In this document: one piece after another, positions 11,045 to 22,522 of the stretch | How the letters are laid out: the number at the start of each line of letters is the position of its first letter | Position numbering within the stretch: the stretch's first letter is position 1 | Assembly (NCBI GenBank): GCA_016987375.1 | Contig: PJRA01000313.1 | Coordinates: 1,117,655-1,155,270 of the forward strand | Source of the DNA: Brachionus koreanus | Lineage: Eukaryota > Rotifera > Eurotatoria > Ploima > Brachionidae | DNA: 37,616 bases | Direction: 5' to 3' | Notes under the pieces: model-generated | What the model was told of the DNA's origin: nothing | Seen by the model: the letters and a program-made list of their open reading frames with translations, nothing else | Database searches by the model: none | Program-made: the position numbers and the translations under genes

Positions 11045-12580
11045 TAAAAGAGAAATTTGACTCAATCAACTAATATAGAAATATTCGATTATATTCAGTT
11101 GCTTAGTAACTAAAATCTAATTCTTCCAGTTTAAAAAAATTTAGAGAATCAATGTCTCAAGAAATTTAAGAAAATTCAAATTTTTTATTATTTTACAAAA
11201 GGGAATTTAAAAATTGATTAATAACTAATAATTTTTTTCTCAGATATGTTAAATTATGTTCAGTTAATTAATTATTTATAGATCATACATATATATATAT
11301 ATATTTATGTAAAATTTTAAAAACATTATAGTTTTTAACTTTTAAAAGTATTTTTATTTAGACTTTTTAAAATTTTGTACAAAATAAAAAAATAGAACAT
11401 AAATTAATGCTAACAAACGGATATAATTTTTTCCTAAAAGTTTTTATAAGTTCTGTTAATGTCACATAGTGCAAAATTCAAAGTTGCATTAATTGTTATA
11501 TTTGTCCAATTACGCTAAATTGTAAATTAATGCAAAATTTTCAAAGTACATGAATTGTCTTAATGACGCAAATATGCATGTTGCATCATGTTGCATTTAC
11601 AGAACTTACTTCAAATCTTTAAAGAGTTTTTTAAATTTTGCTCTCTTTATTATATAAGTTGACTGACCATAAATTTTTTATTAAAAAAGCTTTTTTTTTG
11701 CCATTTATCAATCATAATATATTTTTTGGAATTTAATTTTGAATTATCTTGATTTTTTTATCATTTGTTTAACCGACGTCCATCTTTAATCGGGCTAAAC
11801 AGACCCATTACATTTTTTTCATTTTGTTTGATAATACTAATAGAAAAGAAACTGCTGTAGCATTTATATAACTCGCCTACTTTAACTTTTTTAGTTATGA
11901 ACGCATTATATAATAGAGTAAACATAGGTTAATGTACTCATCAAATTTTGATAAAAAAAAATAAAAGAAAAAATAAAACCGTTTATCTAATAATTATTTT
12001 TGGTGCTGCACCAAATGCATTTGATAAAAATGATTTTATTAGTTTGATGCAGGCATAAACCTGTTACTTTATTAAACCATGCTATAACAGTTGATACAAG
12101 GATACAAGAAGGAGATTTACTTTGGTGCATAATTCAAAAGTGTGTCATTGCATAATTGAATAAGGAAATACAAAAAAATTTTTGTTAAATAAACTAAAAT
12201 TAATTGATCAAAGGAACTGTATTGTCTTCATAAAGTGAATAATACAAGAAAAAGTAAATCAAAATAGAGATGCTAAATTTATTTATTTTAATTTAATTTA
12301 TTTTTTTTATTTTTTCATAATAAATTTTCTTGTACGATGGATTTGTATGTAAAAATCGTTAGAACAATAAACTGTAAATTATTAGAATTGTCTAATTAAT
12401 TAGTTTTTACGACATTTTCTTTTAATTTAAAAAAAAAAAAATATATATATATAATATCCTTTTTTTATTTTTTTTTCAAAACACACACTCAAAACAAAAA
12501 AAATTTATCAAATTCTCTGTTTACTTAATTCTAAAAAATCTTATAAAAAGAAAGCTTTAGATGAAAATTTAGGTACTTTA
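11045..12580. other. Intergenic AT-rich DNA with a short AT microsatellite
   Basis: The stretch holds the upstream region of MOB4, an (AT)n tract near 11287-11304, another near 12438-12452, and a zone at about 11470-11600 where GTTGCAT and ATGCAA words recur, including a tandem CATGTTGCAT pair. A weak open stretch near 12050-12165 was not convincing. No gene recognised. Confidence 0.45.
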
Positions 12581-12589
12581 AAAAGGTCT

Positions 12590-13490
12590 GTCAACAAAAG
12601 CAACAACTCACGAAAAATGTCTAGTGGAAGGTGAAAATTTGCTTAATTTAATAGTGGCGAAACAAGTCTTCAAGAGGACCAAAGAGTTAGTTAGACCAGC
12701 TATTCTCGATTTGAATGCATTGCATATGGCTGTTTAGAGCAACCACCAAGCTTAGTACTCGCCAATTATCAAATGAAATTTTTGCATCAAAATCCACGAT
12801 ATATCGTCACCTTAATTTGATAAACAAAGCAAACAGACGTTGTCAGGTTGTTCTTGATGATTCACAGATTTCTATATTCAACAACGCATTGAAATTTAAA
12901 GAAAACTTCTTAAAAAAATTTCTAGATACGGATAATACTTATGAGGAGAAGTGGATCTATTTTCAAAATTATGATAGCAGAAATCAATGGTTGAACCCAT
13001 CTTTACCAGTTCAGCCAGTCGTGATAAAAGTATGCTTTGATAAAAAGGTTATGTTGTGTGTTTGATGGAATTTACAAGGGTCAATACTAAAGCATAATGC
13101 TTGCTCCGGACAGCCGTGCTATAAATGTAGAACTTTATTCTGAAAAATTAGAATGAATTTTTGCTTCACTTAAAGAAAAATATCCTTCTTAGGTCAACCG
13201 AAAACTAGGTTTATTTCTTCACAATAATTCTAGATCTCATACAGCTAGAAAGGATCGAACTTCTTCCTCATCCAAAATATACCCAATAATCATATAATCT
13301 AACATATAATCTTTCTACTTGAGATTATCGTCTATTCTTTTTCTTTTTCATTTTTTAGAGGACCAAAGCTAAGTTGAAAGAAGGGTATTGTGAGTTTTCA
13401 AGCTTAAAAACCCGTGAATGGTACAAGAGAAGAATCGAACTACTTCCTGATAGATTCTTAAAGAGCAAAGAGCAAAATGGTTAGTATTTT
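12590..13490 (+). pseudogene. Decayed mariner-family transposase, copy 1
   Basis: Successive transposase blocks appear in order but in different frames: a SLQED segment near 12680, LSTRQLSNEIFASKSTIYRHL at 12745-12815, EKWIYFQNYDSRNQW at 12946-12993 ending in [21 protein letters not shown] near 13180-13220, and a C-terminal REWYKRRIELLPDRF at about 13413-13457. The DEKW block normally carries the first catalytic Asp and the LFLHDN block the second. Here the residue before EKW is Glu and in-frame stops and frame shifts break the reading frame in several places; part after the second Asp block is deleted relative to copy 2. Terminal inverted repeats could not be placed. It cannot encode an active enzyme. 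It belongs to the same family as copies at 18.6 kb and 37.1 kb. Confidence 0.85.
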
Positions 13491-13499
13491 GAAGATTTG

Positions 13500-14560
13500 C
13501 TAATTGGTTTTTTTATCAATAAATAAAAAAAAACGCATAAATTAAAAATTTTTTGAAAAGCCATAATAATTTTGATAATAAGGAAAAAAAATGAATCAAG
13601 TCAAATACATTCTAAATCTTTTATTGTAGTCTATTCTTTTTTACATAGTTTAATTAACAAATTAAATAGCATTTGATGTGAAGAACTGTTACATCCTCGT
13701 CATATGAAAACCAATTTACAACAAAATAAGAATTTATTTTAAAATTTTTATTTTATACTTTTCTTTAATGAGTAAAAAAATTATATATGCATATATAAAT
13801 CTTTATAAATTGAATATTATATATATATATATATAATTATTATATATATATATAATATATATATAAAGTGAAAATAAGTGTATATATATCTTTATATATT
13901 GAGTAAAAATCTGAAGAAAAAAATTAGTTTTAACCAATATAGATAAAGAATTCTGACAAGTTCTTTCTGGTCTTTGAAAGACTAGACAGACAGATAGAGA
14001 GTGAAAAAAATTAAAAATATAAAATAATTTACAAAATTTAAGTATATTTGATGTTTTTTTTATGCTGAAAAGACTTTATTGATTCAGTTTTTTGCTCTAA
14101 TTTAAGAAGAATTTCGACAAAAATGTATAAATCAAACAAAAAAATAATAAAATAAAACTAAACTTGATTTTGGAACAAAAAAAAAATGTAAAAAAAGAAC
14201 ACGAAAAACTAGCATTAAACTTGTATTATAATGGTAAAACATTTAAAATTGATTTCAACCATTTTTGACTTGGCTTTTGCTTGACAGCGCTTCAGACTCA
14301 AGCAACAAAACAATTCGCATTAAATCGACCGGTTATTTTCAGCTCGGGTTAAAATCACTTTAATTCAATAATCTACTAAATATCGGCTTGTATTGTAAAA
14401 TACTCTTGGCAAAACAAGAGACCGTAACGACGACTAAACGTTGGTCGGCGAAACTCTATAAACCCTTGTGAACACCGAATACTTGACTCACACAGGCACA
14501 CAAAAGTCTTACGAGCTTTAAAACATACACTCTGAGGATAGCATTAGTGATTGCTTTTTA
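13500..14560. other. Intergenic DNA: AT microsatellite and a GC-richer island
   Basis: An AT/TA tract occupies 13812-13866. From about 14270 to 14540 the DNA turns notably less AT-rich and contains many CpG dinucleotides (for example around 14426-14455), with only a short open frame of about 35 codons near 14270-14370. It lies downstream of the TLK stop and may be a distal 3' UTR, a regulatory element or a transposon scrap. No match recognised. Confidence 0.4.
13812..13866. repeat. AT-dinucleotide microsatellite
   Basis: Nearly pure alternating A and T with a few phase breaks (AATTATT in the middle), self-complementary and able to form a cruciform or long hairpin. Confidence 0.9.
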
Positions 14561-14889
14561 ATATCATTTTTTCGTAGTTTATTAATTTTGTTCAAGTGAA
14601 AATAATAATGAATAAAAAAATTATTTTTTTTTTGAAAATGTTAAAAAATATTCAAAATTCCATTTTCTACTCGTTTAAGCGTTTTGTCTTTTAATTCAAC
14701 AAATAAAATATGACAAAAAAAAAACAAAAATAAATTATATAATGTGTTAGAAATGACTTTTGTTAAGACAGAAAATAAAAAGAATGTTTTAATTTTATGT
14801 AAATATTTTGCTTTGGTCCAAAATTGGCTATTGTTTGTGAAGAGATTTCTTGTTTTTAGAACAATTTGGAAAATTTGGCTAACTGTGGC

Positions 14890-14895
14890 TTTATT
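14890..14895 (-). promoter_or_regulatory. AATAAA directly after the TLK stop codon
   Basis: On the minus strand AATAAA follows the TGA without a gap. It may be too close to be the signal used; another lies about 320 bases further downstream near 14577. Confidence 0.25.
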
Positions 14896-17800
14896 TCAAT
14901 CGCATGTTGAAATCGATTCGTATTTTGTCGGCGCAAATAAATTACTTGATGAATTCGAAGTAGTTCGTTTATTAGTCGCCTTGAGATAATCATCCTCACT
15001 TAACTGGACCACGTCCGGCCTGTCTTTAGAGTTGTATGTCAAACAACGTCTAATAAAGGTCTAAAATAGAGGTTTATGTTAGTAATGTTCAATTAGTTTT
15101 TTCCTTTATCACATGACCAAATTTAAAAAATACGTGAAAAGCATTTTAAGTTATAAAATGAATTTCTAAACTGCTTGTAAATTATAAAAATTTAATTTTT
15201 AATTTAATTAATTTAACAGTAAAGAAAAATTTTAAATTAAAGTTTCAACTTTTTCGAACTTATTAGTTATTTGTCTTCAAAATTAAAATATTTAAATTTT
15301 TACCCTTTTTTTTTAATTTATTGTATTCGAAAACAACTGTTAAATATTTATTTGATAGTGTTAAATTAATCTAATTAGAATTTTAATTAATTTTAAATTA
15401 ATAAACCCTTTAATTTTATTTATTTAGCAGAGTTTTTCACACGTCCAAGTCACTGAGTTGACTTTTATAAGACTTTTTTTATGAGTTTTCCACAAGATAA
15501 AACTTTAATAAAGAGAGGAAAAATTCTTTAAATTTATCGAATAATTTAATTTAATTAATTTTCACATTTAATTTTAAAATTAAAATTTCAACTTAAATAA
15601 AAATGTAATTAATATTGACTTTTTTTTTGTCAAAAGACTTGACTTTAAATTTTTGAAAATACTTTAAAATGACTTTTTTTTTTAGACTTTTGCACAAGTC
15701 TGTTATTTAGTAAAAAATACTTACTCCGAATAAAAGTCTTCATGGTCTAATTAATATTTTCCTCTTAACAAATAATTTTTTTAAGTATTTATTTTTAATT
15801 AACTCATTTAATGAAATAAAGAACTATTTAGCAAATAAAGAACAGCTCAGTGTGCTGGAATATCTTGACTTTCCTTCGCGAAAATTATGAAAAGCTTGAT
15901 CAGAAAAATACCTCCTTTTGCAAACAACTTAATAATGTGGAGAAAAAGACTCATATTGATGTTTCGGATTATAGTTCGAAGACTTCTCTAGCAATAATTG
16001 ATCATTTATTTATTGAAAGAAATCGTGGTCTAGTTGATTCAGTGAAATTTATTGTTTCCCAAATCAAATTAAATATGGAATTAAGCCTAAACTACTATAT
16101 TTTTTTTTATTTATTAAATGATCTGCTAAAGATAGATTTTTATATATAATTGTGTCTTATTTTAATATATCTTTCTACTAAATCTTTTATCTTAGGTATA
16201 AACTCATCTAGTTAAATTAATAATTATAAAAAAGACTTTAATTTGATTATAATTTTTTATAAATTTTTTTTTTTGTTTTATATCATATCTCAATTTATCC
16301 ATGGGACTTAAACTTTAAATAAATAAATTAATGGGAAAAATAATTAAACTTATATTAAGACAAATAAAAAGCTACTAACTTTGAATTAAAATACAAATGT
16401 CTTTAAATTAAAAAAATAAATAAAAATTAAAAAATAATTATTCAAATTAAAAAATAATTTTTCAAAAGATTCATTTCACTGCTTAATTAGTCATGTGATT
16501 TTCTTTTCAAAATTAAGAAATTTTACTTACTTTAGCCTCTGCAGTTAGAATCGGTTTAGCCGGAAAAACAACTTCCTTGGCGTTTAAAATTATTTGATTT
16601 TCTAAAATAGCTGCCTGAGATAAATTGTGACCATATGGCTACAATTGAAGAAAACATTAGTTAAAAAGTAAATTAATAAAAAAAAAAAATTTCTTATTCT
16701 TTTACCTTTCTGCCATAAGCACATTGAAAAAATATACAACCAACGCTCCATACATCAACTTTGGACGAAATTTTGGGCGGATTTGGACCCTGAACAAATA
16801 CTTCGGGCGGCAGATACCAATAAGTTCCAGCGCCCTGAGAAGTCAAATCCATTCCATACTCTGGATCATATTTATCTTCGTCCATTTGTTTGCTCAAACC
16901 AAAATCAGTAATTTTTATTTCACCGCTGTGTTCACCAGTGCCAAGCAGTATATTACCTGGTTTGAGATCATAATGAATAACCGGTGGTTTTATATTTACA
17001 TTCAGGTATCTTAACGCACTGACTATTTGCATTATAATAGACCTGGCCTCTTTTTCAGGTATAGTTTTGTGTTGCTTGAGAAAAAAGTCTAAATCATTGC
17101 CCTCACAATATTCCAATACTGTACAAAATGAATTAGTGTCTATTTCGAATACATCAAATAATTTAACTATACGCGGATGATCTAGTGTTTTGTGAATGTC
17201 ATACTCTCTTAGTGCATGTTTAATGTAATTTGCTTTTTTCTCATCTTTCCAGTCTTTGTTTAACTGATGCACTTTGCATGCGACATATCGTTGTTCTTTA
17301 ATATCGAACGCTTTGTGCACCTCGCTGAATCCTCCTTTGCCAATAAGCGATAACAATAGATAGCGTTCGTTTAGTGTCGGATGATCTTTAAATCTGGAAT
17401 GATCCTCGTTGTGTATACGTTTAAGTTCGCGTATGTGCAAATTTCTCTCTCTTTCAAGCTTTTCCAACTCTGATTGCAAGTCGACTTCTTCTTTTTTGAG
17501 CGATGCTTGACGAAGGCGCAATATTTCGTCTTGTTCGTACCATTCTTGAGCACTAAGCACATAAGCAATAGGTTTAATGAATGTATCCGAATCATTCTGC
17601 GACGAGTTTGAATTGGATGAATTGTTTGCATTGGCAATCGCGGCGGCTACCGATGAACTGTTTGTTATTTGGCTAGATGTAACATTGGCGCCATTATTAA
17701 GAGCGTTTGTAGGCGACGAGGACGAGTTTTGATTCGATTTGTTCGAAGACGACTTAGACTCTTTGCCGGACTTGGAACTCGATTCCTTGTCAGCTTGAGG

Positions 17801-20800
17801 CCGTTTTTTCTGAAGCATTTTACGTTCTCTGTCCAATTCATCCTTAGCATGGTTTATTAACTCCTGCTGCTTCATAATGTCATTAAAAGCGTATCCATCT
17901 ACCCAATTTTCAACAAATGTTGCACCCTGGCGCTGCGTTACAAATTGTCCTAGTCTAAGTCGGTTTTCCATGCATTTTTGTCGCGCCTGTTTTTTTTCCA
18001 ACGTTGATTTTTCGATTAACAGTTTTTTATTAAAATTCAAACACTTTTTAAAACTAACACCTTGCTTATCGAGCTCTTTTTTTAATTGGAGCATTTCTTT
18101 GGCCAAATCTTCTTTTTCCTTTAAACAAAATTTTAATTTGATTCACCATTTTATCTATATTTACATCCAAACTATTAAATGAATTCACTTTAATTTTAAT
18201 TGATTAAAATTAACATTTAACATTTTAATTTATCATTTTAATGATTTAAAATTTTTTTTTTTTTTTAAATTAATATCACTTTTAGTATTTAATAAAACAT
18301 AATAAAACAAAATGGAATATTGATTAAATCAAAATTGCTTATTTTATCTATAGAAAAGAGCGCTTTTTTATTAATGAATTAAATTGGAATTAGCATCATC
18401 ATTTAAGAAATATCATATTTCTCATTTTAATTCATTATTTTGAGTGATAAATTTTGCGTTTTATAAAAAGCTTGAATATTTTTGATCTGAGTATAATAAT
18501 AATAATAAGCTACAGCGGACTTACTTAGTATATTTTTAGTTTAAAACCTTAGGTCATATTATACATTAAAATAAACATTTTGAATCGAATGCTCTTCATA
18601 ATTATATGTCTAAATGTTAAACAGTCGTTGCCGAATTGTTCTTCATGATTTGCAAAATTATTATAACAGAAATTAATGGTTGAACCCATCTTAACCAGTT
18701 CAGCCAGTCGTGATAAAAGTATGCTTTGCTTTAAAAAGGTGATGTTTATTTTGAATTTCTAAGTGTTAAAAATTTTATAAATTTATAACTTTATTCTGAA
18801 AAATTGGAATAAATGTATGCTTCATTAAAGAAAAATATCCTTCTTAGGTCAACCGAAAACTAGGTTTATTTCTTCACAATAATTCTAGACCTCATACAGT
18901 TAGGAGAACAATGGAGAAGAGCTGGAAGGGATCGAACCTCTTTCTCATCCAGCAAATAGCCCAGATATTTCTCCTTTTTTTTTTTGATTATCATCTTTTT
19001 CTTTCAATAGCTCATTTTCTTAACTTTTTAACAATTGCTTTTTTTTATTGATATATTTAAAAAGAGTTTAAAAAAATCCAATTTTTTTTGAAATTCAAAA
19101 TTTTAGTTGTAAAAGCCAAATCAGCACATATTTTCACTTTAAACAGACCATTTTTATTTAAAATCAATTATTTTGAATAATTCTGCATGCAGGAAAATTT
19201 TAAATAGAATTTTTTCGTTTTAAATGGGCACTTTTTTTACGCATAAAAAGCTCTTTTTGTATAATAGACACTAAAAAATTTAAGAGAAATTAAACAAAAA
19301 TGACTCCAAAAGTTTGAAATACTTTTTAGATAATAGTGAGAATATGATTAAACGATAAATGATGAATAAATCAACGCTGAAATTTGTTTTGTAACATTCA
19401 AGCATTCAATTTTAAAAATTATCGATTCAATTTTTATAGATTTGGTAAAAAAATTTAATTCAAAAATTTCAATACTTAAAATTTTTAGAATGATAATATA
19501 AAAATTGATAATTTTTTAATTTTTGATAGTTATTTTATAAAAATTAAATAATAGAAGTGATAGGCCGGTCTTTCATAACAAAGACACTAGCCTGTCGATT
19601 AATCATAAAATAAGACAATAAATCATTTATTTTTAATAGGCTTGCTAATGACACTTTAATTAAGGAAACAATAATTTTGTTTAATATTCAATGAAAGATT
19701 GAATAATCATTAAAAGCTACTGCAGAAAGAAACAAATATAAAGAAGCTAAATATTATTCGTTTGAACTTTTGAAAGTCAACAAATTTTAATTGAAATTGA
19801 ATTAAGTATTATTTTTTTAAATCTCATTTTTTTCTAATCGATATTTGAAATTGATACAAATATGGTGAAAGCTCTAAAATATCAATTTTTTCAAAAATTA
19901 ATAATATCTAATTATTTAATGTTAAAATAAATATGCCTTGTAAGAATTAATAATGCTCAAAGTCACTTAAATTGATTTTAGTTTAAAAAAAAAAAAACAA
20001 ACTTAAAATTTTGATTAAGCTAAATAAGTAAGCTTCTTTCGTATTTCTATTTTAATTATTAAAATATATGTAAAAGATCTAGAGCTTTAAAAGTTAGATA
20101 ATGAAAAATTTCAATTGTTTTCAAAAAGTAGGACTCACTCACTGATTTAATCACACTCAAAATATTTGCTTAAGTATAAAAATTTTCAAGTGATACGGCA
20201 ACTAAAAAAAATTAACATATTCTAATTTAAACTAAGGAATTTTTATCACAAATAAAAAAGAAATTAAAATCTTGGCAAAGTGCATCCATCTTAATAGATA
20301 AAAATTAAAATAATTAACTAACCCGAATAAGTTCGTCTATCCGAGTATTTTTTGTTTCGATTGCCGACGCCGAATCGATCATTTGATTAGTTGTAATATC
20401 AGTCTATTTAAAAAAAAAATTATCTAAATTTAAATAATTTTTCTTTTTCTAAAACAAACCTGTACATATTTGTTGCATTTGATTATAATCGAGTTCATAG
20501 AATTTGGATTTATGCATGCAGTGGCTGTGACATTGTTGTTCGGTATATAATTAACAATATTAGGTGGATATGAAAGATTCGAATTAGAGCCTGAGTCAGA
20601 ACCGAGTCCACCGATGCTTGCACTACCGCCAGTCATTTGATTCATACTCATATTCCCGGTCTGAGATCCCATAGGACCAAAATTAGCCGGAGAAATATAA
20701 TTTACCGGAGAAGCCAAATTCGGATGGTGGTTGTGCTTAGGCGACGAAGCAATATAGTTCATTTGTTGTTGTTGTTGTTGGACGTAATTGTTATTATTTG

Positions 20801-22449
20801 AATTATTTGTTGAGCTAAAATGAAGCGGTGAAGGTGACTGAGAATGCTGTTGTTGCTGTTGATTATGTATAGATGAGTTTGTGTACATTTGCTGATTGTT
20901 GGCATTAGACTGACCATTTTGATTCTGATAAGGCTTACCGGGACTGTTGTTCATTTGAAGTTGTTTTTTGATATTTTGCGACGAGCTTGTCTGCATTTGA
21001 TTATTGTAATCCCATTTGAAATTCTTGTTCGGAATATCTGTATTTTGATTCCCTGATGATTGGAGCTGATTTGGAACTTGTAAATTTGCGTTTTGTTCGT
21101 TATTTTTTCTCTTTCGTTTACGTTCTTTGGTCGCCGATCCATTATTGACGTGTGTCGTTTGATTTGACGATGGCGTCAACGGCGTTTCACCGGTTTTATT
21201 TGAGTTTTGGTTCATTGAAAACATTCCTTGCTGCTGCTGCACAGGCGTATTTACATTTATCGGCGGTATGTACATTTTTTCAGGTGTATTACTCTATTAG
21301 ATTTTAAATTTAGACCTAAAATATATCAAGTTTATTTGTTTGGTTAATCTTACATGATCTATTGATAAATTTATTTCGGTTTTTTGATCGTCAAGTGTAT
21401 TACTTTGATTGGAAAAATCTTGCGATACACTCTATTTTAAAAATTAAAACAAAAATAATTTTGAATTTTTTATTAAAAATAAATTTTAAAAAAATTTCAA
21501 CCAACTTTTTGTGGCGCAAAACGAGACTCGAGCATTTCTAATTTGCGTAATTGTTGTTCTTCATATTAGAAAAAAAAAAGAGGAGAGTTTAATTTTTGTC
21601 TTTTAATATTCAAAAATATAAAAAAAAATTTTTTGTAATAAAAAAAAGTAATCATCATTTATAATTTAAATAAGACACCAAGAATTACCTTAGTTGTTGT
21701 TTTTTTTTTTTCAATTCAAAAATTAAATAAATCTTTTTTTTTAGCGAGAATAAATTAATTTCCAATTTGCTTGATAGAAAATAAAAAATATAATTCTATT
21801 AATAATATTTAATGACGCTCATAGCTAAAATCATGCCAGATATTCTAACTTAGTTTTTCATTTTCGATTTGGTCTGAGAAAAAAAATCAATTTTTTAATT
21901 TTAATAATAAAAAAAATGGAATAATATTTTTTAGAAAATGTTGTTCATTTAAATTTGAAGTCTGCAATTAAGATTAAATAAAATATCATTAAAAAAATAT
22001 TTCGCTATGTCAATATGTTCAATAGAAAGAGAGAAATTTTCCTAAATTTAAATAACATGTGCAAATTAGAAAAAGAAATCGCTTAATAATCCTCTATTTG
22101 CTTATCAGAAGCAATCTAATGTAATTTAGTGTCTCAAATTCATAAAATTATAATAAACTAGAATCACAAAGTAAAAATGGTAAATACCTGTTTTAAAGGA
22201 CTGTTGAAGTATGATTGTTGAGTTTGGAGGTATTTCCTGTTGAATCATGTTATTCGGCTTGTAATTTGGATTTAGCTGATTGGAAATAATATGATGTTGG
22301 TTTAACGTGTTGGTTGATGATGACGAGGACAAAACTAGATTGCTGGGATGATGAAGCTGCTGGCCTTGTTGTTGCTGTTGCTGTTGCGACTGTTGTTGAT
22401 TCGATGCACTAGTATTTGCTGTTGTCCCACCATGCATCATCATCATCAT
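14896..22449 (-). CDS. TLK: Tousled-like serine/threonine kinase, eight exons
   Basis: Exons: 22449-22188, 21558-21506, 21431-21354, 21293-20460, 20403-20323, 18118-16706, 16638-16531, 15060-14896. Phases close to give 997 residues. N-terminus: five Met codons, a Gln-rich run, then [10 protein letters not shown] and SNTPEK blocks like vertebrate TLK. Residues about 130-410 are Asn/Gln-rich with a basic KERKRKRK patch. A coiled-coil stretch covers about 420-690, with KKLLIEK and [15 protein letters not shown] conserved. The kinase domain starts near 688: GKGGFSEV at 696-703, Lys718, catalytic Asp820 in HYDLKPGN and Asp841 of DFG are all present, so activity is expected. TLKs are nuclear kinases that phosphorylate ASF1 histone chaperones during S phase and DNA repair. 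The human protein is about 750 residues; the excess is mainly low-complexity. An in-frame TAA three codons before the ATG supports the start. Introns 1, 5 and 7 are large (629, 2204, 1470 bases); the rest are 56-74. Exon 2 (53 bases) is the least secure. Confidence 0.93.
15061..16530 (-). other. TLK intron 7, containing an antisense open frame
   Basis: A GT-AG intron of 1470 bases. Its 15180-15740 part repeats GACTTTT and AAGTCT words with small inverted repeats (for example AGACTTTTGCACAAGTCT). The other notable content is the plus-strand open frame described separately. Confidence 0.6.
15850..16149 (+). other. Unrecognised open reading frame inside TLK intron 7
   Basis: A 99-codon frame on the plus strand, antisense to TLK. 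The first 78 residues or so have a mixed, protein-like composition (segments [38 protein letters not shown]) and normal charge balance, while the end becomes Phe/Tyr/Leu-rich low complexity. The region is less AT-rich than its surroundings. The frame starts at TGCTGG without ATG, after a CAG that could be a splice acceptor, and lacks a clear donor. It might be a nested gene exon, a fragment of a decayed gene or an old retrocopy. I do not recognise the family. Confidence 0.25.
18119..20322 (-). other. TLK intron 5, host of a mariner remnant
   Basis: A 2204-base intron between the exon ending DELIR and the exon starting EKEDL; the join reproduces the spacing of vertebrate TLK exactly (31 residues from LxR to the KLLIEK block). 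It holds the mariner copy at 18.6-19.0 kb; the rest is AT-rich and unremarkable. Confidence 0.7.
18610..18985 (+). pseudogene. Decayed mariner-family transposase, copy 2
   Basis: This stretch is nearly identical over long blocks to copy 1: the segment following the DEKW block (18665-18740 matches 12965-13045) and the second-Asp block (18825-18900 matches 13170-13245). It retains the [14 protein letters not shown] region and a [14 protein letters not shown] segment that copy 1 has lost, but it lacks about 110 bases around the DEKW block and has other gaps. It lies antisense within TLK intron 5. Stops and frame breaks show it is dead. Confidence 0.85.
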
Positions 22450-22522
22450 TATAAATTATTTTTGTGAAGGATATTCAAAAAAAAACGTTTCTTTCTTCTC
22501 TCTATTTTCTATTTTAGCAACT

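Noticed and set aside
12050..12170. Open stretch reading TVDTRIQEGDLLW, loosely like a reverse transcriptase block
   Set aside because: Only one short, weak resemblance with stops close by and no neighbouring retroelement motifs.
14744..14989. 81-codon plus-strand frame with VEIDSYFVG, briefly considered as a transposase catalytic block
   Set aside because: The same bases on the minus strand encode the clear C-terminal exon of TLK ([16 protein letters not shown]), so this is a shadow.
17669..18182. Plus-strand open frames opposite the large TLK exon
   Set aside because: They are antisense shadows of the TLK coiled-coil region.
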